Below are positions 45,467-56,346 of a stretch of DNA of 64,000 bases, one piece after another (position 1 is the stretch's first letter; every line of letters begins with the position of its first letter). A model generated the notes under the pieces. The model was not told the origin of the DNA. It did no database searches and worked only from the letters and a program-made list of their open reading frames with translations. Origin of the DNA: Patellaria atrata CBS 101060 (lineage: Eukaryota; Ascomycota; Dothideomycetes; Patellariales; Patellariaceae). Location of the stretch: positions 688,623-752,622 of the forward strand of contig MU006092.1 in the NCBI GenBank assembly GCA_010093705.1, in the 5' to 3' direction. The position numbers were made by a program, and so were the translations under genes.

Positions 45467-48400
45467 GATTTGGTATAACAAAACCAAGTCTGCGATAAAG
45501 GATAGGATTAAAAGAATCCAGAGATATGTCCTCTGGTCAACAACTATGTGCAAGTCGGAAGAGGGGATAAGGGCATCTTTTAACGTTGATAGAATCCATG
45601 CAAAAGAAACTTCATCCACGCTCTCACGCGGACGACACGCATGGGAAGCAGATATGCTGGCTTTTCCATGGCTACAACGTTAGTGTGCCTAGTGAACGGC
45701 GTTCAAGACCGTTTCCGACCTATTATCTGGGGATTCAAGCACTGGGGCTGCAGCCCGACAGTTTGGGTCCCGCCTCCCAAGATGGTCTGGCCTCTAGGAT
45801 CAAATGCGCCGGAGGTCAATTTTGGGGAAGACCTTGGGACGATCCGCTGCTTCGAAGCCGGATATCTAAGAGTATGGGTGTTAGTGAGGGTGTGAGCGGT
45901 GATGAAGATACATAAAAGGTATGCTTGCTTTTTGCTTGTTTTGACTAAAAACTCGTAGCTCATTGCTACCCCTACAACACCCCGCTCGAAGCTGAATGGT
46001 CTTTCAGGAAAAAAAAAAGACGGGATTTGAAGCAACATGCATCAAATGCCGATGGGCATTAAAGATATTAGACATGAAAACGGGAATAACGCCGCCATAA
46101 CGAAGTTTCTGACTGGTCTAACTGGGAGTGCCGGTTGAAATATCTAGAACTGGAGAATCAGAAGGCTTTCTTAGCGAGAGGCTTTCCAAAAAGACTCTTC
46201 AACCGGGGAGGGCAAAAGTCACATTTACCCCTCATACATCCATTCAGAAAATATGAGGTGCATGCTCATTTGACCTGCAGCTCTGTAGGGTTGATATGCC
46301 ATCTAATGGAACGGAATGACATACCGTCCGATTCGGATTGGATGCTGCTTTACAGGCTGCAGCGGTGAAATTAGGAATAATAGCCCTAACCTGTCCAGTT
46401 GATATGGTGACTTACCCATAACAAATGCTCAGAGTAACATAAAATAGCAGTCAAAAGGGAGGAGAGTCGGAAAGAACCCGTTTCGTCGGATCGTGTTCCC
46501 TTTAAATGGTGAAAAATTGCTATGTTATAATAGAACAGAAGGAATGCCGTACGGAATCGTTAATGGCTCGCATCTTTAAAAGAGCCCTAAATCAGTTCTC
46601 GCCGGGATTTCGACTTGTCATATTCCACAGTGGTTCCTTTCATGCTGCCACTTAGCACAACGCCCTTGGCTTGAGGTCAGAACTTGCATACAGTATTCGT
46701 TCTAGGTGCTCCATCCCGCTGAGAATCTGAACCAAGAACATCGAAGACGTTGACCAAGAAACCAAGAGCCGCGGAAGGAGTTGTTTTGAAGAGATCATGA
46801 GCTTCCTTGAAGAAAGTCCGTCAGCACCAGCGGCCCAGACATTGGCTTTTCTTGTTCAATACTAGACAATACCTATTCGTGCGGTTAGTTGCCTAGAAAC
46901 CCGCTGTGATCTCCTTTAGACATTGATAACTTCCTTCTCTTTATTGTTAAAGACTGATATCACGATGCTTTCACCACTAGGGGTAATATATTGGCCTTCC
47001 CCTGCAATGACGCCTTAGGTACCTGTACGATTAATTAAGCAGATCTCTATGAATGTACGCATAGCTCACGGACCCGTGGAGTCTCATAAGAGTATAGACA
47101 GGTATCAGATTTTTCAGGTTGTATGTTTTCTTCTGTACTAAGAATAACTGTTAACCGTAAAATAGGTGTGGCCTCTACTACTACATGTATAGAGGGCATG
47201 CCGAGGAGAACTGCGACCGCCGAGCGCCCCTTGACACATTCCTATTGTGTATTGGGAAGCGGGTATAGCAAGGATACTCTCCACCTAGTCTGGCCAGTTT
47301 ATAGGAAGAGACCTTTTTCAGTTCTCATTTGCCGGGTGAACGCCACCGTAGCCACACTCGAGACGGGATTTGCCAATACAGAGAAGATCCTGCGACGGAA
47401 TACAATAAAGGACGGAAATCGCGCGGAAGTCATTGTAAATAGAATTGTGAATCTCGATCACGGAAAGACTTGGTTCGGTGTTATATGGACCGGGAACGAA
47501 AGGAAAGATACTCCGAATAAAAAAGAATTTGATAGTATCACTTTCTGATAGGTTAAACTTCTAATTCCCATACTCAACTGCTTTTCAGCAACCACACCGT
47601 GAAGTGCAGTCTTCGCCTTCAGACGCATGACGACGGTAGCAACGGTGGACTTGCAACTTGCAAGTTATTGCTTGGATAGAGACATGGAATACCCCAGCTC
47701 AAACGTCATAAACACGGTCGACATGTGTTCGTGAAGATATAGTATATTGCAAGAACTATGCAGCTCCCACGTTTAAGGAGGAGCCCCTACCCGACTTATG
47801 GCTCCGATATAGTCTGATGTGCAGAAAAGTTCATAAGGTATACTCTGACTGTGACCGAGGGACAGCCCGTGATTGCGTCGAACCTTGCGAGTCCTGGCCT
47901 TTGTATCTTCCTGAATTGAGTTGATAATCTCCAAAGTATTTACAAGACTCGTCGCCTTTTCGAATAGGATACACTATCTTTCGATAGGAATGATTTGATA
48001 ATAGTTTGGATACATCCCCTGAGTAGAAACCTAGAATAAGTGGGCAAGAAGCGTATCCTTCAGGTGCAATGGATGCTACGGTTTCAAGCACGAGCTAGAC
48101 ATATATTTGGTAATAATCTTCAATGAACAAAAAGATATGATTATAAGTTCAAGGCTCTCGAATGGTGCTGATGACTGAAATATAAAAAGCGTTTGCTCTT
48201 GAACCGTATTGTACTAATTTCTCAAGCTCCTCATGACTAAGCAGATGGAGCTTTGACGCGATCGAGGTGTAATTGGGCAGGGTTGAGAGAAATGTCTCTC
48301 AGTGCACAACTGTTCACCAATTCATCACATTAAACCGTCAACGAAGTACCAGTCACGCGTTTGTAGTCACAAATTCACGTATACCGTATTAATAGCTGTG

Positions 48401-48579
48401 CTTCGGTCACGCTTGCCATTTGCCTGACTCACTAGTAAGCTCTTACCTACTTTTCTTTGAACTTTGCTGGAGGACAACCATCTTTTACTTTCTTCGTTTT
48501 CGCAACAAACATGGCTCCGTATAGTGCTAATCGGCGCGATCGCTGTGTTCTTAGGCCTCACCTAAATTACCTTTACGAT
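45467..48579. other. Gene-poor region with possible coding relics
   Basis: 3.1 kb without a gene I can defend. A 141-residue frame on the plus strand (47123-47548) starts with ATG and includes 'ILRRNTIKDGNRAEVIVNRI', but matches no family I know. On the minus strand, 46590-46830 reads protein-like (DLFKTTPSAALGFLVNVFDV, then a stop, then GVVLSGSMKGTTVEYDKSKS), which looks like a gene fragment. The last 150 bp precede PAB2. Confidence 0.35.
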
Positions 48580-49668
48580 ATGTCAGACACCGAAACGCCA
48601 AAAGAGGAGGAGCGATATGCGTCAAGGGAGCCAGAAGCAGATGATGAGGTATGATAATCTCGAGGTTCAGTTGGTCTACAGGAGACTATATCTAGCGTGG
48701 GAATATAATGCTAAGATATCTAGGAGGAGATTACTGCCATGAAGAAGCGTGTCCAAGAAATGGAAGCAGAGGCCGCAAAGCTACGCGAGATGCAAGCTTC
48801 GCTCGATCAGCAGACAACAGACCTGCGTGAAAGTAAAGAGGACATTGATAATCGCAGCATTTTCGTCGGAAATGTGGATTATAGTGCGTCACCAGAGGAG
48901 ATTCAGGCACACTTCCAAAGTTGCGGCTCCATTAACCGCGTCACGATCCTGCTGGACAAGTTTACAGGTCATCCAAAGGGGTTAGTAAAATTCAGTACTG
49001 GCAAGAGCTGGAACTTTCCTTGAATATCAAACTCATCCTTTCAAAAGTCAAAAGTTACATTTTTTTTAAAAGAAAAAAGTCAAGAATACAGTTCTCTCTT
49101 CAGCATACATGTTGTACAAAGAAGTTGTATGACTGAGAGGGCCGTATTAATGTCAGACATTTTGTCTGACACATCCGTTCTCTAGACCCCTCCGGCTCTA
49201 TCTCTATGTTTAAGATATCTTCCGCTACCTGGCAAGATTTCAAGAGATGGAACCAAAACGCTAATTGGGCGTATGCAGGTATGCGTATGTGGAGTTTACG
49301 GAGCCTAGCCTTGTTGCTAATGCTCTTGTTTTGAATGAGAGCGTGTTCCGTGGAAGGAACTTGAAGGTAAGATTTCCTCCCAATGAAAACATCACCCTAG
49401 CTAACTATCATCTAGGTTGTTCCTAAGCGTACAAACCTTCCCGGCATTTCGCGTGGTCGTGGTGGACGCGGTGGACCTCCCCCTCCTCGCGGTGGCCGTG
49501 GAGGAGGTTTCTATGGCGGCCGCGGTGGTTACGGACCGCCCCCTTATCCTCCACGAGGCGGGTATGCACACCAAACATAACTCATGCTTTCCCCATCATT
49601 AGAGCTAATGTCTCGCAAGATATCGTGGCGGCTACCGTGGCCGGGGACGCGGCTATGCTCCCTATTAG
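48580..49668 (+). CDS. PAB2: Nuclear poly(A)-binding protein Pab2/PABPN1
   Basis: Binds growing poly(A) tails in the nucleus and links polyadenylation to RNA decay and export. Five exons: 48580-48648, 48724-48980, 49279-49366, 49416-49561, 49620-49668, giving 202 residues. Order: acidic N-terminus ([17 protein letters not shown]), a coiled-coil ([20 protein letters not shown]), one RRM with RNP2 IFVGNVDY and RNP1 built across the exon 2/3 junction (GHPKGYAYVEF), then an Arg-Gly tail ([20 protein letters not shown]) ending GRGRGYAPY, the arginine-methylated tail of the family. Intron 2 is 298 nt, far longer than the gene's other introns, and starts GTTAGT. An in-frame upstream ATG at 48511 would add 23 residues; the acidic start favours 48580. 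Confidence 0.93.
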
Positions 49669-50296
49669 ACGCCCTTCTACCTCTTCTAATATGAGCTAGA
49701 GATATCTGAATCACGGGATCTCTCAATCGACATCGAAACATTGCGCTAGGTAACGCAGAGCAACAACTAAAAAGCAAAAATGAATATAGGTGCAGGGAGA
49801 ATTTATCTTGTATAACAGAATAACTGGCTGGGATTTTAGAACGGTCTGGACTTGAATCTTTCGGGTAGCCGTTCTGTCGGCGGGATATATTACATTCAGT
49901 GCGGTGGGATAACATTCCATTCAATATAGCGATATCATCTCAGCGGTAATCGACCGAAAAAAAAAATTAACTTCATGAACCTTATATTGATTTTGCAATT
50001 CTACAAAGCGAGAATCGAGATAGATATCAGGGTCTCCGCTGTCATGAAAGAGTCGACACGTGCGTTGATTCTAGAACCCGACGAAGTAATAAGGCTTGGG
50101 GTTCCGCACTCCAGCGCGCCGCAAAACGCCATGCAAATCATGCCTTGCCTTGCCGTTATAATGAGATGAAACCCTCAAAGATACAACCATCCCTCTTTCC
50201 ACCAGATTTTTCTAACCCCACACCGCTTCCGATCTAATATTGCCTGGGCCCATCGGCACCACCCTCACCTACCTCCATATTCCCTGCTCACGACAC
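49669..50296. other. Convergent intergenic region
   Basis: 628 bp between PAB2 and UBC9 3' ends. No gene supported. Confidence 0.45.
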
Positions 50297-50973
50297 TCAC
50301 GGCGCCGGATTGTCCTTGACAACCTGCCTGACCTTCTTCTCGTACGCGGAACGGTCTTTCTTGAACAAGTTGTACGCGTCTGCCTGCGCAGGGGACTCGG
50401 GGTTCGGCTCATCGAGGAGGGATTGGATGCCCAGGAGGATTTCCTTGAGGGTGATGGCGGGCTTCCAGCCTTCTTCTTCGTTGAGGATCGAGAGGCAGAC
50501 CGTGCCGGAGGGATAGACGTTCGGGTGGAAGAGGGGCGGAACGAACTTGCCTACGAAGTGTTAGAGAGGATTGGGGAATTGGGAGGGAGGGCTAACATTT
50601 GGGCGGCTTGGTGGGGTATTCTAGGACGTGTTAGTGGTTATTCGGATACTTTATTTGAGTCTGTTTGAGGGTCTATAGATGGATGAAGAGAGGATGGAGG
50701 TGGGATTTAAGGATATTACCGTCTGGAAACATGACTTCTAGCTTGAATAGACCACCGTGCCAGAGCGTCTTCTCTTTGCCTGGAATACCGCATTCCCACT
50801 TCTTCAGGTCGAGAGCACCGGTAGGGCCGCGGACGGGTCGCGCCCAGAAACCGAAGGGGTGATCACGCCGCCATTGCTTCCTGTCCTCTGAAGATTAGAT
50901 AACTACGCGTGAGAAAAGCGGAGAGATCAATGGCATACCGTTCTTCTTGTAACCTATTAAGACACAGCGTCAT
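50297..50973 (-). CDS. UBC9: SUMO-conjugating enzyme Ubc9
   Basis: E2 enzyme that transfers SUMO to targets. Four exons: 50939-50973, 50720-50880, 50597-50620, 50297-50550. The third is a 24-nt micro-exon; with it the protein has 157 residues, the normal size, and reads [20 protein letters not shown]. Without it the conserved YPTKPPK loop is missing although the frame stays open. Other parts are [20 protein letters not shown], the SUMO-binding basic N-terminus, [20 protein letters not shown], and the active site [15 protein letters not shown] (Cys at about residue 92), then [19 protein letters not shown]. It ends VVKDNPAP like other ascomycete Ubc9s. The exon 1/2 junction skips two nearer AGs to keep QEERKQWRR. 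Divergent from PEX19. Confidence 0.96.
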
Positions 50974-51375
50974 TATGGAGGGCTAAGATGTCGGAAGACG
51001 CTGAAGGAGGGGTCGAGTTGAGGAGAACTGGAGAAGATACCTGACGCACAGCTTTTGTAAAACCCGTAGGAGTTTTGTCTGTGGTCTTTAAAAGCGAAAG
51101 CAAGGCTGGGTGTTCGGGATCGGATCGGGCAAGCAGCAAGCGTTTGCTAGGGCCAAGTGGACTGCGGCTAACGGGGGAGCAAGGCGCTGCTCGGCCCCTC
51201 CAATTGCCCCTCTCTTACAGGCACCCTTTCGGCCTGTGATGCGCTTGTTGAGGGTTCGGTATATTCAATAAATGGTATAGCGGTCCCAGACAGTTCGAAA
51301 CCATACTGCGCAATTGTCTCTCCTTTCACTTGTAAAAGCTCGCCTGCGCCACCGGGAGTATTCATAAATCTAAGA
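50974..51375. promoter_or_regulatory. Divergent promoter UBC9/PEX19
   Basis: 402 bp between start codons; no specific motif recognised. Confidence 0.4.
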
Positions 51376-52463
51376 ATGGCCAATCCAAACAAGCAAGAGA
51401 TAGCACCAGATCCGGACGAAGACGATCTTGACGACCTAGATGGTACGACTGACTACTTTAATGATCTTCAACATCCATAAACCACCCTATATAAGCTGAC
51501 AACACTCTATCAAAGACGTCCTCGATGAATTCGCCACCACCAAACTCGACACAAAGCCAACTCCTAGCTCCTCGGGTCCAGGACGACCAGAATCATCCAC
51601 AGCTCCTCCTATCCCTTCAACCGCGCCTGCACCCGAAGATGAGTTCGCGAAGCAATTACAAGCCGGTATGGCCGACCTACTTGGGGAAATGGACAGCAAC
51701 CCAGAAATGCAGAGGCAATTCGAGGAAATGATTAAGCAGATCGAAGGTGCAGCAGCCGAGGCTATGAACGAGGTGCCAGGGGAAGCTGGTGGAAGTGATA
51801 GTACAGCTATTCCTGCTATTGGTCCCATTACAGAATCGGTGAAAGCAGCAGAACCATCTTCGAGTAAGCCCGCGGATGAAGAATCATTCCAGGATGCTAT
51901 AAAGCGCACAATGGAACGTATACAGTCATCAGGGGCGTCAGCATCTGTAGAAGCCGCAGCATCCTCCACAGACGACATACTGGCGCAGATGCTTGCCGAA
52001 ATGGAAAAGGGTGGTTTCGATCCTGCAGGGGGTGGATCTGACGAGGATTTTTCGAAAATGTTGCTAGGCATGATGGAACAGCTGACGAACAAGGAGATCC
52101 TGTACGAACCAATGAAGGAACTGGACGAGAAATTTCCAGTATGGATGGAAAAGAATGAAAGTACGGTCAGTGCTGAAGAGAGGGAGAGGTATCAGACACA
52201 GCAGACTCTAGTAAGGGAAATCGTAGCGAGATTCGAGCGGGCAGGATATAGTGATGGGAATACAGAAGATCGAGAATATATAGTGGAGAGAATGCAAAAG
52301 GTGAGCTCGAAATGCTCCCGAAGACCGGGTTCATATAGCGGGCCTTTGACTGACTTTTCGCTAGATGCAAGCAGCTGGATCGCCACCCCCGGATCTCGTA
52401 GGAGACATGAACGCTGCGCAAGAAGCTATGGGTGATCTGGACGCTGGATGTCCACAACAGTAA
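51376..52463 (+). CDS. PEX19: Peroxin Pex19 (peroxisomal membrane-protein chaperone)
   Basis: Cytosolic receptor/chaperone that brings membrane proteins to peroxisomes by docking on Pex3. Exons 51376-51442, 51516-52300, 52365-52463 give 316 residues. The acidic N-terminus (PDEDDLDDLDDVLDEF) is the Pex3-binding region. The middle has FAKQLQAGMADLLGEMDSNP and the conserved QLTNKEILYEPMKELDEKFP, part of the cargo-binding helical domain. The last exon encodes a 32-residue tail that ends CPQQ, a CaaX farnesylation box (Cys313). If the 64-nt second intron (GTGAGC..GCTAG) is retained, the frame stays open to a stop at 52433-52435 with a basic tail and no CaaX box. Confidence 0.94.
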
Positions 52464-52659
52464 TCGTATTTGTACAATGCCATTTACTCGAAGTAGGTTA
52501 AGGTAACGCTCGATCTCATACCATCAATTAAGAAACTCTTCCTTAACGCCCCTCGTTCATGCTCCAAGTTTCCCCAACCAAACCAATATATACTGTGGTA
52601 GACGAAGATGTTTGAGAAAATGCTAGCCGAATATTAGAATAGACGGCGCGATTTTGCTC

Positions 52660-53439
52660 TTATCCATTGGTCATGTCCATTGCGTCTGTATCCTGGCAGC
52701 TAAATCCCTGGTCCGCCTGTTGATGAAAGAATCCATCAACGTCCACCAAATCCATGAACAGGCTATCATAGTCTTCCTCATCGCTGCCATACTCTTGTGC
52801 ACTTGACCGTCTATCTTGCTCCTGGTTCTCGTCTTCCATCAATTGAATTAGCTCTTCTAGTTCTCTCTGCTCCTGTGATAGCGCTGCTTCTGCCTCTTGC
52901 TGGTCGTCAAAGTTACTGGAACTGAATTGTTGACTGGAGTGTGGCAGTGAAGAAAACCACGGATGGTCTTCTTGACTGTTAAAGACGATTTCATCGGACG
53001 ATTCGTCAAACTCCGCGTCTGGGTCAACAGGAGGTGGTGCTGAGCGTGCAAGTGTCTCTTCCCACCGCCGTTGTTTGGAGAGAAAGTCTGCTCGCATTAT
53101 CTATTGAAGATATTAGTATAGTTGAATAAATGAAAAAGTCTCCATTAGAGTAACACATACCCGATCACCCCGCTGCTCTAACCTCTTCTCTTCCCTATCT
53201 TGCTGTACTCTCTTGAGAAACAGATCACGTCGCCGTTCTCTCATTTCGTCTCTCGTATGCATTATTGGGTTTGCTTTGATTGGTCGTTTCGAGAAGGGAA
53301 CGTTGATAGATGACTTCTTTGCATCGGCCATGAGGGGGGAGAATGGCAAGCAGAGCACATTGGTAGAGCGGGGAGACAGTGGCGATGGACGCTGCGGGAG
53401 ATACGTAACCGGCGTGAATATTGAGGTTGCCGCGATCAT
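52660..53439 (-). CDS. Hypothetical charged protein
   Basis: Exons 53161-53439 and 52660-53100 (60-nt intron GTATGT..AATAG, phase 0) give 239 residues; from the internal Met at 53331 (MADAKKSSINVPF) it is 203, which I prefer since the first 36 residues are hydrophobic/Pro-rich and unlike the rest. The body is Arg/Glu-rich and helical (TRDEMRERRRDLFLKRVQQD, FLSKQRRWEETLARSAPPP), followed by a strongly acidic Gln/Ser-rich tail (SQEQRELEELIQLMEDENQE) and a short end with one CQ. The form suggests a nuclear scaffold or adaptor, but no family is recognised. Confidence 0.6.
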
Positions 53440-54057
53440 GATGAAGAGGTAACAATAAGGTTATTCGTGGTGGTAGAGGGTTTGTGGACGTGTGAGGAAG
53501 AGTTTGTCGATGATGTTGGTGGGCTCCAGCTTTGTCGCGCTGAGCGGGAACACGCGACGCGGAGCGAGCATTCTAGCGCGGTTTTCTTAAGTACTCCGTC
53601 AGGTACCGAAGTTCTAACCGAGTTTTGCCAAGACTTTCACTGTCCGCCTACCCACCAGTACGGAACAGTTTTCATTTTGACTTATTCTTCAAACAAATAC
53701 GGTATATCAATTTTTATCGTGTAGTACGAACTCTCTGTATATACACGGATATGAACCTTTTAGAACCCAAAGTGGGATAGAACTACACTCCAAGATGTAG
53801 GAACATTTCCCATTTTGGTTTTGTCTCCAGTTCATGGGTATAGTCTTGCTATCTCTGACTATTCTTTGGTCAAATCGTAGGTCTGACATTGATGAATTGA
53901 ATCAGATGGAGCTTGAGGGCTGTGTTCCGCACAACTTAGTCTCTGCCTGGAAAGCTACATCAGCCTCACTCCATTCTTTTGTAAACCCCGCTCTCCAGAA
54001 TAGTTCAAGTTTGAAGTCATATCTTTCTTTGTGGTCCAAGTTCAGCATATTTGAATC
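53440..54057. other. Intergenic region
   Basis: 618 bp with only short frames; nothing supported. Confidence 0.4.
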
Positions 54058-56346
54058 ATGGAGTTTGGAATTTCAGCTTCAATTATTCAAGTTGCGGGTG
54101 CTGGTATCAAGTTATCACAGACACTGTACGCTTATGGTGAAGGTGTCTCTACTGCAGACTGCAGACTCAAAGACATGCCCAAAGATGTAAAGTTTACCAC
54201 AAAAGTGATGAAAGAGTTAGGAACTATATTCTCTAAAGATGAGACTGCGAAATTGGTGTCAGATCAAGCCATTCAGACCGCTGAAGACTCCATCTCCGAG
54301 TGCTCTAGCATCTTTGAAGAGCTAGGTACAGCCGTGCAGAAGTCTAGAAGAAGAACAATGGGTCAATGGCTGTTTCCCTTCAAGGAAGCTAAATTTCAGC
54401 TACTTCAGAGCAATTTAGACAGGTTAAAGAGTACGTTACAGCTACTTATGAATGTTTTGACGCACGCTCTGCTGGCTGCGCAGCAGTATGTTCACCATAA
54501 TGCTCAACTTTAGATACTGTCTTTGATATGAGTGTAGTAACAATAAAAACATAACTGAGGATCTAAGCAAGAAGAATATTGTTAGAGCAGCATACCAGAA
54601 TGAGAAATCCGTACAAAAGTACGAAACAGTCAAGAGGAGATTTGAGGAGAGACAGCATCCTTCAGTTGGATTCAAGGAGAAAATCCATATAGTTTCCAAA
54701 TCTGAGGAGAAACCGGATTCTTTTTTTTATGTCTGAGGAGAAAATGAATTCAATGCCCAGTCCGGTCTTCGGGGTGGCGGCCTTCGTCGACTTAGCGGTA
54801 CAAAGGTGGATATAAACCTTGAAGTTCAACACTACCCTGCTGATATCCTATTATTTAGCCATCCTCATGAGCCTTCCTTGTTCAACTTGAAATCGAAGAA
54901 GAGAGTCTCAGATCAAAACGAGGCCGATGGGGAGGACATTGGTCCTCTTCAACCAAGCATTGAGAACCATGATGTCAAGACTCCTCAGACTACTCATTTG
55001 AATCCTAGCCCAAATGTCGCTCATTTATCAACTGGAATCACGCTAATCAGCGCCTCCTTTCACTTGTCGAGGAGTTCCAGCAGGATTTAGTTGAGAACCC
55101 GACGAAGACACAATACGATATTAGCCCGACCTACTCAACCATTCGCAACAGTCTCGACAAGATCTTCCTACCGAGTCATGAAAAAGCACCTTGGGGTATT
55201 CCCAGTCATGTATGTCATCCCTCACAACATCGTAAAACATAAGCAGCCCATCTAAAGCATTTTCAGCAGGTGGACCGTTCTATCGATGTTTCAGGAGATC
55301 CAGATGATAAGCCACTGAATTTTCGAACAGGTGGCGGACAGATTTCTCTTCAAGATTACTAAACGCAGCTCATACTTCTTAAGCAGGAGAGCAAAAAACG
55401 GCTACTGCTCGCAAGGGATGGGATGATAGGCCAAGGTTTACTGCCAACTTCGATTGAAACTCATCATAAAGATCCTGTTTACAAAGATGAGAAGGATCTC
55501 GATCGGATAACGGCTCCGCCTGAACTCAAGCATGTGTTCGTTGTAATTGCTCTTCTTTTAACCATAGGAACAAGGTTCTACTACTTACCGGGCTCATTGG
55601 GGTATAACTTTGGAGAATTACTCGAAATGGGTTTCTTCATCGCTACTTTGACCATTCCAGTCCTTCTGATTGTGTATTATTCATATAAACTGATAACCAA
55701 AATCATCTGGAACAGTCGACTACCTGCCATGACTACACAGAAGAACTCGCTGGGTCAATCCTCAGTTCCGGACAACGTACCTCGTTTTGAATTTCTCGGA
55801 TCGGGGCCATTGCAGCATATAATGGACGATCGTACAACCCTACCCATTGAACCTAAACCCAACAATGTAGTCTATCAGGACCATGAGATCATGAGAAGCA
55901 CTAGTCGAGAACCCACCACGGTTGGCCGCCGAAAGTTCTCTAAGCGTCGTAGACATCTGAGCAAGGACGACGATTTACCAGAGGTCGGTGTCGAGGTCAC
56001 GCCCATGGGTCTTTCATCATCACCACCGCAGCCGTCGCTACCAGACGTAGACGTAGACAACGACGCTTTCAGCCTTGACTTCGGCCCTCTCCACAGCGAG
56101 GATGTGTTAGAGAATTTCGATTTCGACTTCTTTCTTGGAACCAACGAGGACGGGCTGAACTTCGCATTTGGACAACCTTCTTTTGCGAAAGACTATCCGG
56201 AAAAGTTGAACAGCAAATACGGGCACACCCCGTCTAAAGTACCTGATGAAGAACAGGAAAAGGAAGTTGAGAATCAAACAAACAAAGAAGAGAAGTATGA
56301 TGAAAAACTGGTGCGGGAGCTTTTGAAGAAGTATACCAAACTCTGA
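54058..56346 (+). pseudogene. Decayed gene with STAND-type fungal N-terminal domain
   Basis: Exon 1 (54058-54485) is the helical 'Fungal_N' domain seen at the start of NLR/STAND and related fungal proteins: MEFGISASIIQVAGAGIKLS, then FEELGTAVQKSRRRTMGQWL and LDRLKSTLQLLMNVLTHALL. It splices in frame (52-nt intron) to exon 2, which reads to TGA at 54734-54736 and continues in frame beyond it. A later exon (about 55009-55209, LLSLVEEFQQDLVENPT) and 55267 onward (VDRSIDVSGDPDDKPLNF) follow. TAA at 55360-55362 breaks the block QISLQDY-TQLILLKQESKK, where relatives read a Gln codon. The rest stays open to 56346 with two membrane helices (FVVIALLLTIGTRFYYLPG) and an acidic tail. No ATPase domain is seen. 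Probably non-functional, or two short genes. Confidence 0.55.

Noticed and set aside
47123-47548. 141-residue plus-strand frame
   Set aside because: Longest frame of the region, but no domain, no introns, no codon bias and no known relatives from memory; kept only as a note in the region entry.
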